Origin: Pseudomonadota bacterium
Lineage (GTDB): Bacteria; Pseudomonadota; Gammaproteobacteria; DAOUQR01
DNA: 14,497 bases
Assembly: GCA_030625525.1 (NCBI GenBank)
Contig: DAOUQR010000003.1
Span: 1-14,497 of the forward strand
Direction of reading: 5' to 3'
The translations under genes and the position numbers were made by a program. Under the pieces are notes generated by a model, which was given only the letters and a program-made list of their open reading frames with translations, did not search any database and was not told the origin of the DNA. Of the stretch, positions 8,070-14,497 are shown piece by piece. Positions within the stretch are counted from its first letter, which is position 1; each line of letters begins with the position of its first letter.

Positions 8070-11000
8070 ATGCATAAAAATCAGTTTAAATTATTAACAA
8101 AGCGTCGGTTTTTACCTTTATTCATCACCCAATTTCTTGAAGCGTTTAACGACACCGCATTCAAAAATGCCATGGTGATGTTGATAACCTATCGATTGGT
8201 GACCAGTACTTCCAAACAAGGCATTTTAATTGCCATTGCCAGCGGGTTATTTATCCTGCCGTTTTTTTTGTTTTCAGCCACAGCCGGGCAGCTCGCTGAT
8301 AAGTTCGAGAAAAACAAGCTCGTACGCATTATCAAAGTCTTTGAAATCATTTTCATGCTAGTCGGCGCCGTCGGCATTTATCAAGAAAGCTTTCCGATTA
8401 TGATGACGAGCTTATTTTTAATGGGATCGCATTCCGCATTTTTTGGCCCGATTAAATTAGCCATATTGCCCGATCATTTAAAACGTGATGAATTGATTGG
8501 GGGGAATGCCCTCATTGAAAGTGGTACCTTTATTTCCATTTTGTTCGGCACCATGTTTGGTGGCGCACTGATATTAACGAGCTATGGTTACTTTGCCGTC
8601 TCTTTTGTGCTGGTCTTATTTGCTGTTTTAGGATGGATTTCTAGTTTTTTTATTCCACATGCACCGGCCGCCGATCCTAAATTAAAAATCAACCTCAACA
8701 TTGTCAGTGAAACCTGGGACATTATTCGCCATACACGCAAGCACTATCACGCCTTTGGTGCGATCATGGGTATTTCATGGTTTTGGTTAGTGGGATCTGT
8801 TTTTTTAACCGAATTGCCTAGCTTTGTACGCGCAGATTTAAACGCATCACCGATGATGGTCACTCTCTGTTTAGCTGTGTTTTCTATAGGTATTGCTCTG
8901 GGTTCACTGATTGTGAATAAATTGCTAGACGGCGAAATCACGTCTAAATATGTGCCTGTAGGTGTCCTGGGAATGAGCGTGTTCATTTTTGACTTATGCT
9001 TAAACACCCATCAGTTTGCGGCTGCGAATATGGGTAACATGATCCATCTCAACGCTTTTTTCTCGCAATTAATCGGCTGGCAAATCATCTTTGATTTGTT
9101 ATTCATTGCTATTACCGGCGGCATTTATATTGTTCCGTTGTATGCCATATTACAAACACGTGTCGAAGCAGAGTATCGATCACGCGCGATCGCCTGTAAC
9201 AACATCATTAGTTCATTTTTCATGGTGCTGGGTGCTACATTTGCCTTATTGTTATTGAGCTTGAATTATTCAGTACTAGAGGTCTTTTTAACGATTGGCT
9301 TTTTAAATGCATTGGTGGCTGTCTTTATTTGCAAATTGCTTCCCGAAGCTTTAATTAAATCGTTTATTAAATGGATCCTACGTGCAATTTATCAAGTCGA
9401 TGTTGTTGGTATGGACAATTATAAAAAAGCCGGTGATCGCGTTATTATCATTGCAAATAATGTGTCTTACATTGATATTTTATTTATCTCTGCATTTTTA
9501 CCTGACAAATACACGATTGCTGTCAGTAAAACCTTCGCCAAAAAATGGTGGCTGAAACCTTTGATTTCTCTTGTTGAAACACATCCGATTGAACCCACTA
9601 GCCCGATGACAACTAAATCACTCGTCAATATCATACGCAGTGGTAAAAAATGTGTGATTTTTCCCGAAGGTCGATTAACCATGTCTGGTTCACTCATGAA
9701 AATCTATGAAGGCTCGGGTTTAATTGCGCATCGTTCGGGGGCAGAGTTACTGCCAGTTCGTATCGACGGCGCACAATTTTCTATTTTCTCTAAAATGCGT
9801 GGGAAGGTGAAAAGACATTGGTTCCCGAAAGTCACCTTGACCATCCTGCCCCCCAGAAAAATCTCCGTCGATCCGAATTTAAGTGGACGTCAAAGGCGAT
9901 CTCAGATGGCTATAACACTCTATAAAATCATAACCGATATGATATTTGAAAGCAGCCCTTACAAAAACACATTGTTTAAAGCGCTGATTAATGCGCGTGC
10001 TGTGCATGGTAATGGATTCATTATCGCTGAAGATACTCAGCGTAAACCGATTAATTACAGCCAGTTTATTGCGCGTTCTTTTATTCTCGGAAATGCTATT
10101 AAAAAACAGACAAAACCTAATGAAATAATAGGCCTTCTGCTACCGACCTCCAATGCAGCGATGATTAGTTTTTTTGCCACCCATGCCTTTAAGCGCATAC
10201 CCGCCATGTTAAATTTTTCTGCTGGCTACCACGCGATTATTTCTGCGTGTCACACCGCACAGATTAAAACGGTTTATACCTCTAAATTATTTGTCGCCAA
10301 AGCAAACTTAGACGATATCGTTGAAAAAGTCATTGAAGCAGGAGTAACCGTTCACTACCTAGAAGATTTTCGTAAAACCATTGGCCTCGTCGCAAAATTA
10401 CGTGGTTTATGGCAAGGCCGTTACGCCCAAACCGCTTACTTAAACACTGCTCCGAATGCTCAACCTAGTGATCCTGCCGTGGTGTTATTCACCTCCGGTT
10501 CAGAGGGGCAGCCAAAAGCCGTGGTATTAAGCCACGAAAACTTGTTAGCCAACATTTATCAAATCAGTGCTCGTGTCGATTTTGGCCCCCAAGATCTGAT
10601 GTTTAACGCCCTCCCCGTTTTTCATTCGTTTGGATTAACTGCCGGGGCAATTTTACCCTTAGTCACAGGGATGCGAACCTTCTTTTATCCTTCGCCACTA
10701 CATTACCGTGTTGTACCCGAATTAGTGTACGACACCAATGCCACGATTATGTTTGGAACCGATACGTTTTTAGCCGGTTATGCGCGCTACGCTCACCCCT
10801 ATGATTTTTATAGTTTGCGTTATGTTTTTGCTGGCGCTGAAAGAGTTAAACCTGAAACGATTCAAATCTGGGGTGAAAAATTTGGGGTGCGGATTTTTGA
10901 AGGCTACGGCGCAACCGAAACAGCGCCGGTGATCAGTTGTAACTCACCGATGTTAAATAAATTGGGAACCGTCGGCTGTCCACTTCCCAGCATTGAATAC

Positions 11001-11483
11001 AAATTACAACCGGTAGAAGGCATTGAGCAAGGTGGACGCTTATTTATAACTGGTCCCAACGTCATGCTCGGGTATATCCGACATGACAAGCCCGGTGTCA
11101 TACAAGCGCCCGATAATGGCTGGCATGATACGGGGGATATTGTTGATATTGATACAGAAGGTTATGTCACTATTAAAGGTAGGGCTAAACGCTTCGCTAA
11201 AGTTGGAGGCGAAATGGTGTCACTCACTGCCGTTGAGTGTCATATCAATACACTGTGGAAAGACCATCAAAACGCGGTCGTCAGTATTGCAGATCCTAAA
11301 CGCGGCGAGCAACTAATTTTATTCACGACCAACCCTGAAGCCTCTCGCGACAGCATTGTAAAATTTGCTAGAGATAAAGGGATAGGTGAATTAAACATCC
11401 CTCGGTCGATTCGAATTATTGATGAGCTCCCTGTGCTCGCGACAGGCAAGACAGATTATGTGACGATTCAGAAGAGTATTTAA
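8070..11483 (+). CDS. aas: LplT-PlsC-Aas fusion: lysophospholipid flippase / acyltransferase / acyl-ACP synthetase
   Basis: A 1137-residue inner-membrane protein for recycling lysophospholipids. Domain 1 (about 1-425) is an LplT-like MFS transporter with about 12 hydrophobic helices (early FLEAFNDTAFKN, loop GQLADKFEKNK). Domain 2 (about 440-630) is a PlsC acyltransferase closely matching E. coli Aas: FPEGRLTMSGSLMKIYEG (531-548) and LPVRIDGA (561-568). Domain 3 (about 640-1137) is an AMP-forming acyl-ACP synthetase: P-loop FTSGSEGQPK (807-816), FEGYGATE (943-950), TGD (1021-1023), hinge GRAKRFAK (1037-1044) and catalytic Lys1127 in ATGKTD. In E. coli, LplT and Aas are separate proteins from adjacent genes; here they are fused. 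The key oddity is the HX4D motif, which reads NNVSYID, so Asn464 (codon 9459-9461, AAT) replaces the catalytic His while Asp469 remains. Transport and acyl-activation should work; acyl transfer may be impaired. The gene is intact, without frameshift. Confidence 0.93.
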   Translation: MHKNQFKLLTKRRFLPLFITQFLEAFNDTAFKNAMVMLITYRLVTSTSKQGILIAIASGLFILPFFLFSATAGQLADKFEKNKLVRIIKVFEIIFMLVGAVGIYQESFPIMMTSLFLMGSHSAFFGPIKLAILPDHLKRDELIGGNALIESGTFISILFGTMFGGALILTSYGYFAVSFVLVLFAVLGWISSFFIPHAPAADPKLKINLNIVSETWDIIRHTRKHYHAFGAIMGISWFWLVGSVFLTELPSFVRADLNASPMMVTLCLAVFSIGIALGSLIVNKLLDGEITSKYVPVGVLGMSVFIFDLCLNTHQFAAANMGNMIHLNAFFSQLIGWQIIFDLLFIAITGGIYIVPLYAILQTRVEAEYRSRAIACNNIISSFFMVLGATFALLLLSLNYSVLEVFLTIGFLNALVAVFICKLLPEALIKSFIKWILRAIYQVDVVGMDNYKKAGDRVIIIANNVSYIDILFISAFLPDKYTIAVSKTFAKKWWLKPLISLVETHPIEPTSPMTTKSLVNIIRSGKKCVIFPEGRLTMSGSLMKIYEGSGLIAHRSGAELLPVRIDGAQFSIFSKMRGKVKRHWFPKVTLTILPPRKISVDPNLSGRQRRSQMAITLYKIITDMIFESSPYKNTLFKALINARAVHGNGFIIAEDTQRKPINYSQFIARSFILGNAIKKQTKPNEIIGLLLPTSNAAMISFFATHAFKRIPAMLNFSAGYHAIISACHTAQIKTVYTSKLFVAKANLDDIVEKVIEAGVTVHYLEDFRKTIGLVAKLRGLWQGRYAQTAYLNTAPNAQPSDPAVVLFTSGSEGQPKAVVLSHENLLANIYQISARVDFGPQDLMFNALPVFHSFGLTAGAILPLVTGMRTFFYPSPLHYRVVPELVYDTNATIMFGTDTFLAGYARYAHPYDFYSLRYVFAGAERVKPETIQIWGEKFGVRIFEGYGATETAPVISCNSPMLNKLGTVGCPLPSIEYKLQPVEGIEQGGRLFITGPNVMLGYIRHDKPGVIQAPDNGWHDTGDIVDIDTEGYVTIKGRAKRFAKVGGEMVSLTAVECHINTLWKDHQNAVVSIADPKRGEQLILFTTNPEASRDSIVKFARDKGIGELNIPRSIRIIDELPVLATGKTDYVTIQKSI

Positions 11484-11522
11484 AAAAAGAGCGCCTATTA
11501 AACATCAACTGCAAGGCGCTCT
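11482..11522 (-). terminator. Intrinsic terminator of the 175-residue protein gene
   Basis: Perfect 9-bp arms AGAGCGCCT (11488-11496) and AGGCGCTCT (11514-11522) enclose a 17-nt loop. Read on the minus strand the stem is followed by seven T residues (complement of A11482-11488), the layout of a Rho-independent terminator for the gene ending at 11550. Its T tract overlaps the stop codon of the acyltransferase fusion on the other strand. On the plus strand no T run follows the stem, so it is at best a weak terminator for that gene. Confidence 0.75.
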
Positions 11523-11549
11523 AGAGGGATTCTTTTAAAGAAATTTTAT

Positions 11550-12077
11550 TTAAGCAGCAATAGACAACTCATGGTGTTTGATTTTGGCAATTTGCCATGC
11601 AGTGATCAACGAGTGACTATTTATTTCACCGTATATTGTTCCAGGATTTGGAGCTAACGATAAGCGCGACAAGTATTCAGATGTATCCATCACATCACCC
11701 GCAGTAAAATCAATAACGAGTGATTTAGTTTCCTGCCAATTAACAACATTTGAAGCGTCTGAATGAGGCGCAACCGCATAATCCAATGTGCAGCAATAAT
11801 GCTGATCAGTTGGCTTTCGGCCTAAAAATCGACGCCATTGAGTCGGTGTCTTTGATTTAATCATTGCGGCAGCCGGCTGTAAGCCCAGAATAACTAAACT
11901 TTCATCATTGCAGCACAACGTTGCGATATTCTTTTCAATGATATTGATCACATCATTGACCAGTAATGCAAATGCTGCGGGTATTTTTGCGATAGCATTT
12001 GGATGCTTACCGCGAAATGCTTTTATTCGTTCGGTTTCATAAAGCCTAACCATCCCGATAAAATAATCATAGTCCAT
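11550..12077 (-). CDS. Hypothetical protein, no recognised family
   Basis: I do not recognise this 175-residue protein. It is probably cytoplasmic: no signal peptide, and only moderately hydrophobic stretches (such as AFALLVNDVINII and SLVILGLQPAAAMI). The first third is basic and helical in character (ETERIKAFRGKHPNAIAKIP). Two adjacent Cys pairs (TLCCND and YCCTLD) and the motif SLVIDFTAGDVMDTSEYLSRL stand out. The ATG at 12077 is preferred because GAGGA (12089-12085) lies 7 nt upstream; a GTG immediately before it (12080) would add one residue and sits only 4 nt from the same site. It forms its own unit between two intrinsic terminators, its own at 11482-11522 and that of mdh at 12162-12193. 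No clear promoter was found in the short upstream gap. In a Legionellales-like genome a secreted effector is conceivable, but nothing here demonstrates it. Confidence 0.75.
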   Translation of the reverse strand: MDYDYFIGMVRLYETERIKAFRGKHPNAIAKIPAAFALLVNDVINIIEKNIATLCCNDESLVILGLQPAAAMIKSKTPTQWRRFLGRKPTDQHYCCTLDYAVAPHSDASNVVNWQETKSLVIDFTAGDVMDTSEYLSRLSLAPNPGTIYGEINSHSLITAWQIAKIKHHELSIAA

Positions 12078-12161
12078 CACTTTATCCTCAAGTCAACTTC
12101 CTAATTGGGGATGTGATTCGAACATACCCTAAGAATTTTTGACATAATGTAATTACCCAGC

Positions 12162-12193
12162 AAAAAAAGCCCCGGATTTACCGAGGCCTTTTT
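12162..12193 (-). terminator. Intrinsic terminator of mdh
   Basis: On the minus strand, GCCTCGG (12187-12181), loop TAAAT, CCGGGGC (12175-12169) and a run of seven T (12168-12162) form a Rho-independent terminator 22 nt after the mdh stop codon. The stem contains one G-U wobble. It can be extended by a G-U and several A-U pairs using the A run before the stem. Read on the plus strand the wobble becomes a C-A mismatch, so the structure is oriented for mdh. Confidence 0.85.
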
Positions 12194-12215
12194 GATTATA
12201 ATATAAACTACACTA

Positions 12216-13205
12216 TTAGATCAAGCCTAATTCCTGTACGGTTTTGTGTTCGAGACGTAGCTCATCAAGTGTGGCGTTAAATTTGTCCTTGCCAAATTCA
12301 TTATGACCAATGCCTTCAACAACCTTGAGTTGACCGCCTGCAGTGCGGCATGGAAATGAAAAGATCAAGCCTTCATCAACACCATATTCACCCTGAGAAC
12401 ATTTAGCCATAGAAAAGCTTTCACCATTGGCTGTGTCATGCGTGATGTTATACACACCGCTAACAATCGCATTCGCAGCAGATGCCGCTGAAGAAGCGCC
12501 TCTTGCTTTGATGATGGCTGCGCCTCGTTGTTGAACCGTTGCAACAAATTCACCGCTTAACCAAGCCGCATCATCAATAACGTTCACGACAGGCTCTGCA
12601 TTAATTTTTGCGTTATAAAAATCAGGGTATTGTGTAGCTGAATGGTTACCCCATATGGTCATCTGACTCACAGCCGTCACATCAACACCAGCTTTTTGCG
12701 CCAATTGAGTACGTGCACGCAACTCATCTAACATCGTCATCGCAAAGAAACGATCATTCGGCACATCAGGCGCGTTATTCATTGCAATTAAACAGTTGGT
12801 ATTACAAGGATTACCCACAACAAAAACCCGCACGTCATCAGCAGCATTATCATTGATCGCCTTGCCTTGTGGGGTAAAAATCGTGCCGTTGATTTTTAAT
12901 AAATCAGAGCGTTCCATACCTTGTTTTCTAGGCACAGCTCCTACCAAAATTGACCAATTAGCATCGCGCATTGCAACATTTAAATCGGATGTACACACAA
13001 TATTTTTTAATAATGGAAAAGCACAGTCGTCCAACTCCATAGCAACACCATTGAGAGCACCTAATGCAGGCTCAAGCTCTAATAACTGTAATTCAATTTC
13101 TGTTTCAGGACCAAACATTTGACCTGAAGCAATTCTAAACAATAAGGCATAGCCAATTTGACCCGCCGCACCGGTAACAGCTACTTTTACACGTTGTTTT
13201 GACAT
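12216..13205 (-). CDS. mdh: NAD-dependent malate dehydrogenase
   Basis: Cytoplasmic TCA-cycle enzyme interconverting malate and oxaloacetate with NAD. The 329-residue length fits the class-2 (cytosolic-like) MDH family. Motifs in order: nucleotide-binding TGAAGQIG (11-18); acidic LLELEP (41-46), whose Glu43 is the expected NAD ribose contact and argues against NADP; substrate arginines in PRKQGMER (R93, R99); VVGNPCNTN (129-137); [11 protein letters not shown] (159-169) with D160 and R163; and the catalytic His188 in IWGNHSA. Late features include [12 protein letters not shown] and [15 protein letters not shown]. Malate rather than lactate specificity follows from the Arg in the mobile loop. 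AAGGAA (13217-13212) is a well-placed ribosome-binding site. The gene has its own promoter and terminator, so it is monocistronic. The [11 protein letters not shown] loop is the form I associate with Legionella and Coxiella enzymes. Confidence 0.97.
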   Translation of the reverse strand: MSKQRVKVAVTGAAGQIGYALLFRIASGQMFGPETEIELQLLELEPALGALNGVAMELDDCAFPLLKNIVCTSDLNVAMRDANWSILVGAVPRKQGMERSDLLKINGTIFTPQGKAINDNAADDVRVFVVGNPCNTNCLIAMNNAPDVPNDRFFAMTMLDELRARTQLAQKAGVDVTAVSQMTIWGNHSATQYPDFYNAKINAEPVVNVIDDAAWLSGEFVATVQQRGAAIIKARGASSAASAANAIVSGVYNITHDTANGESFSMAKCSQGEYGVDEGLIFSFPCRTAGGQLKVVEGIGHNEFGKDKFNATLDELRLEHKTVQELGLI

Positions 13206-13242
13206 GATTCATTCCTTAAAGAACTAATTTTTGAGACGCGAG

Positions 13243-13272
13243 ATTATACGCAGATCCAACATAATATGACAG
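13243..13272 (-). promoter_or_regulatory. Sigma70-type promoter of mdh
   Basis: On the minus strand CTGTCA (13272-13267) and a perfect TATAAT (13248-13243) are separated by 18 bp. Expected start near 13236 gives a leader of about 30 nt containing the ribosome-binding site. It lies back to back with the palindrome-bearing region upstream of the ATPase gene. Confidence 0.6.
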
Positions 13273-13297
13273 AGATGAGTTTCTATCTTGCGCTAGA

Positions 13298-13339
13298 AAT
13301 TAACGGCTAATTATAAAGTTTTATATTTAGCCGTTAATT
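13298..13339. repeat. Palindrome P1 upstream of the DUF234 ATPase gene
   Basis: Arms AATTAACGGCTAA (13298-13310) and TTAGCCGTTAATT (13327-13339) are perfect 13-bp complements. Inside them, 13312-13317 and 13320-13325 pair as well, so the 42-bp segment is symmetric apart from 13311/13326 and the central 2 bases. It contains a -10-like TATAAA (13312-13317) with TTGCGC (13288-13293) 18 bp upstream, so it may overlap a promoter. It is a 55-bp-offset relative of palindrome P2. Confidence 0.8.
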
Positions 13340-13343
13340 GCTA

Positions 13344-13372
13344 TTGACTGGCCATTAACCGCTGGTTATAAT
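13344..13372 (+). promoter_or_regulatory. Near-consensus promoter of the DUF234 ATPase gene
   Basis: TTGACT (13344-13349) and a perfect TATAAT (13367-13372) are separated by 17 bp. Expected start near 13379 gives a leader of only about 19 nt with no Shine-Dalgarno before the ATG at 13398. The -35 lies between palindromes P1 and P2 and the -10 lies inside P2, which suggests control by a protein binding the dyads or by the structure itself. Confidence 0.6.
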
Positions 13373-13391
13373 TTTTTATATTTAGCGGTTA
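13356..13391. repeat. Palindrome P2, diverged copy of P1, overlapping the ATPase promoter
   Basis: Arms TAACCGCT (13356-13363) and AGCGGTTA (13384-13391) are perfect complements, with an inner pair of 5-bp arms (13367-13371 and 13376-13380). Aligned to P1 over 38 bases, 7 positions differ. Two of these (13360 and 13387) form a compensatory exchange of the G:C pair in P1 for C:G. Two A:T pairs of P1 become G-T here, which can still pair in plus-strand RNA. It ends 6 nt before the ATPase start codon. Confidence 0.75.
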
Positions 13392-13397
13392 TTTATT

Positions 13398-14497
13398 ATG
13401 AGCATAGATATCATCGGTCGTGATGAAGAGAAAGCGTTACTCAAAAAAGTACTACACTCTCCCAAATCAGAATTTCTGGCTTTATATGGACGTCGTCGTG
13501 TAGGCAAAACTTTTTTAATCAAACATTTTTTTCGAAAGGAAAAATGTCATTTTTTCTATGTGATGGGAATACAACAGGGCAGCTTTGTTGAGCAGATTGA
13601 TGAATTCACTAGGGCCGTTAGTGATACTTTTTATAATGGCGTTCCACTACAGTCACCAACATCATGGCTAGATGCATTTGAATTGTTAACTAAGGCTATC
13701 AATCAGCAACATAAAAAAGATAAAATTATTTTATTTTTTGATGAACTGCCTTGGTTAGTCACACCTAAATCACGCTTATTAGGCGGAATTGACTATTACT
13801 GGAACAAAGTTTGGGTTGACAATAACAACATTAAATTAATTGTCTGCGGATCAGTAGCTTCATGGATCATCAAAAAAATCATTCAAAACAAAGGTGGTTT
13901 GCACAATCGCGTAACACGTAAAATGCTACTCGAACCGCTTTCTCTGTCAGAAACAAAACGATACCTTCATGCTTATTCAAAACGATTAAACCGTCAACAG
14001 ATCATTGAAATTTATATGGCTATCGGTGGCATCCCCTTCTATCTTGATGGTATAGAAAAAGGCTTGAGTGCGCGTCAAAATATCAGCCAATTGTGTTTTT
14101 CAAAAAACGGACTATTAGCCGGCGAATTTGAACGATTATTTAAATCGCTCTTTAAAAATTATAAAGCTTACATCGAACTAATCAAAATAATCGCAAGTTG
14201 CCATTATGGTGTGGATAGAGCCATGATTTTATCCAAAGCAAAACTATCACGTGAAGGCGGTACATTAACGAATCGACTTGAAGATTTAGAACAATCTGGA
14301 TTTATCGTAGGCTTCTTACCCTGGGGGCACGATAGAGGCATGATTTATAGAGTCACCGATGAGTTTTGTTTGTTTTATTTCAGATGGATAGCGAATAAAA
14401 AAAGCACTGGTTTCTTAAAAATAGGTGAAAAATATTGGGATGAAAAAGGTGCTTCACAGGAATATAAAGTCTGGGCAGGTTATGCATTTGAAACATT
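13398..14497 (+). CDS. AAA+ ATPase of the ATPase_2/DUF234 family (3' end beyond window)
   Basis: P-loop ATPase of the STAND/AAA-like group often annotated as archaeal-type ATPase with a C-terminal DUF234 nuclease-like domain; its cellular role is not established. I translated 366 codons without a stop before the window ends, against a family length of roughly 450-480. Visible are the start IIGRDEE, Walker A GRRRVGKT (31-38), Walker B IILFFDELPWL (110-120, D115-E116), a sensor-1-like LIVCGSVASW (147-156), and GGLHNRVTRKMLLEPLSLSE, which resembles the arginine-bearing segment of this family. A winged-helix-like region follows (about 250-310, GGTLTNRLEDLEQSGFI), then YRVTDEFCLFYFRWI and the beginning of DUF234 (VWAGYAFE, 358-365). 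The ATG at 13398 has no Shine-Dalgarno and is the first in-frame start after palindrome P2. DUF4143-type ATPases are the closest alternative, but the WxGxAFE ending favours DUF234. Confidence 0.88.
   Translation, partial: MSIDIIGRDEEKALLKKVLHSPKSEFLALYGRRRVGKTFLIKHFFRKEKCHFFYVMGIQQGSFVEQIDEFTRAVSDTFYNGVPLQSPTSWLDAFELLTKAINQQHKKDKIILFFDELPWLVTPKSRLLGGIDYYWNKVWVDNNNIKLIVCGSVASWIIKKIIQNKGGLHNRVTRKMLLEPLSLSETKRYLHAYSKRLNRQQIIEIYMAIGGIPFYLDGIEKGLSARQNISQLCFSKNGLLAGEFERLFKSLFKNYKAYIELIKIIASCHYGVDRAMILSKAKLSREGGTLTNRLEDLEQSGFIVGFLPWGHDRGMIYRVTDEFCLFYFRWIANKKSTGFLKIGEKYWDEKGASQEYKVWAGYAFET

Noticed and set aside
11488..11522. Hairpin as a plus-strand terminator for the acyltransferase fusion gene
   Set aside because: No T tract follows the stem on the plus strand; the T run exists only on the minus strand, so it was assigned to the minus-strand gene.
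12139..12144. Perfect TTGACA on the plus strand, a possible antisense promoter toward mdh
   Set aside because: No acceptable -10 lies at 16-18 bp, where the sequence is an A run, and the site is next to the mdh terminator with no plus-strand gene to serve.
12796..13122. 108-codon plus-strand open frame opposite mdh
   Set aside because: It is antisense to the conserved MDH core, has no ribosome-binding site and shows no family motif; a shadow frame.
13298..13391. Possible minimal CRISPR-like array (two similar units)
   Set aside because: There are only two copies, they are themselves near-complete palindromes, they differ at 7 of 38 positions, and no cas gene is nearby.

Overview
This window looks like the chromosome of an AT-rich gammaproteobacterium. 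The class-2 malate dehydrogenase with an [11 protein letters not shown] loop, the single-polypeptide LplT-PlsC-Aas fusion, WaaC and BipA together suggest a Legionellales-like lineage (Legionella/Coxiella relatives). That placement is inferred from remembered family features, not from a search. No tRNA, rRNA, CRISPR array, transposase or phage gene was seen.

Layout. Positions 1-4112 (minus) are a two-gene efflux operon: a periplasmic adaptor followed after 1 nt by an RND inner-membrane pump whose last residues lie beyond position 1. No outer-membrane TolC-type partner is present. Divergent from it are a small secreted protein of unknown function (4205-4609, plus) and waaC (4676-5698, plus), the latter with its own good sigma70 promoter. 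waaC converges on bipA/typA (5742-7556, minus), and the 43-nt gap holds a near-perfect GC-rich palindrome without a T tract. Divergent from bipA are a small DUF202 membrane protein (7676-8008) and the large phospholipid-remodelling fusion (8070-11483), both plus. An unrecognised 175-residue gene (11550-12077) and mdh (12216-13205) follow on the minus strand, each ended by its own intrinsic terminator. The window closes with a plus-strand DUF234-type AAA+ ATPase (13398 onward), cut off by the window edge.

The genes fit a cell-envelope theme (efflux, LPS inner core, phospholipid re-acylation, small membrane and secreted proteins) mixed with housekeeping functions (BipA, Mdh). They are mostly separate transcription units rather than one pathway.

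Two points deserve most attention. First, the ATPase gene is preceded by two related palindromes at a 55-bp period. A G:C pair in one is replaced by C:G in the other, A:T pairs become G-T, and each palindrome carries a -10-like hexamer. This looks like a maintained regulatory or mobile structure. Second, the acyltransferase domain of the LplT-PlsC-Aas fusion has Asn in place of the catalytic His of its HX4D motif, although all other motifs are intact.
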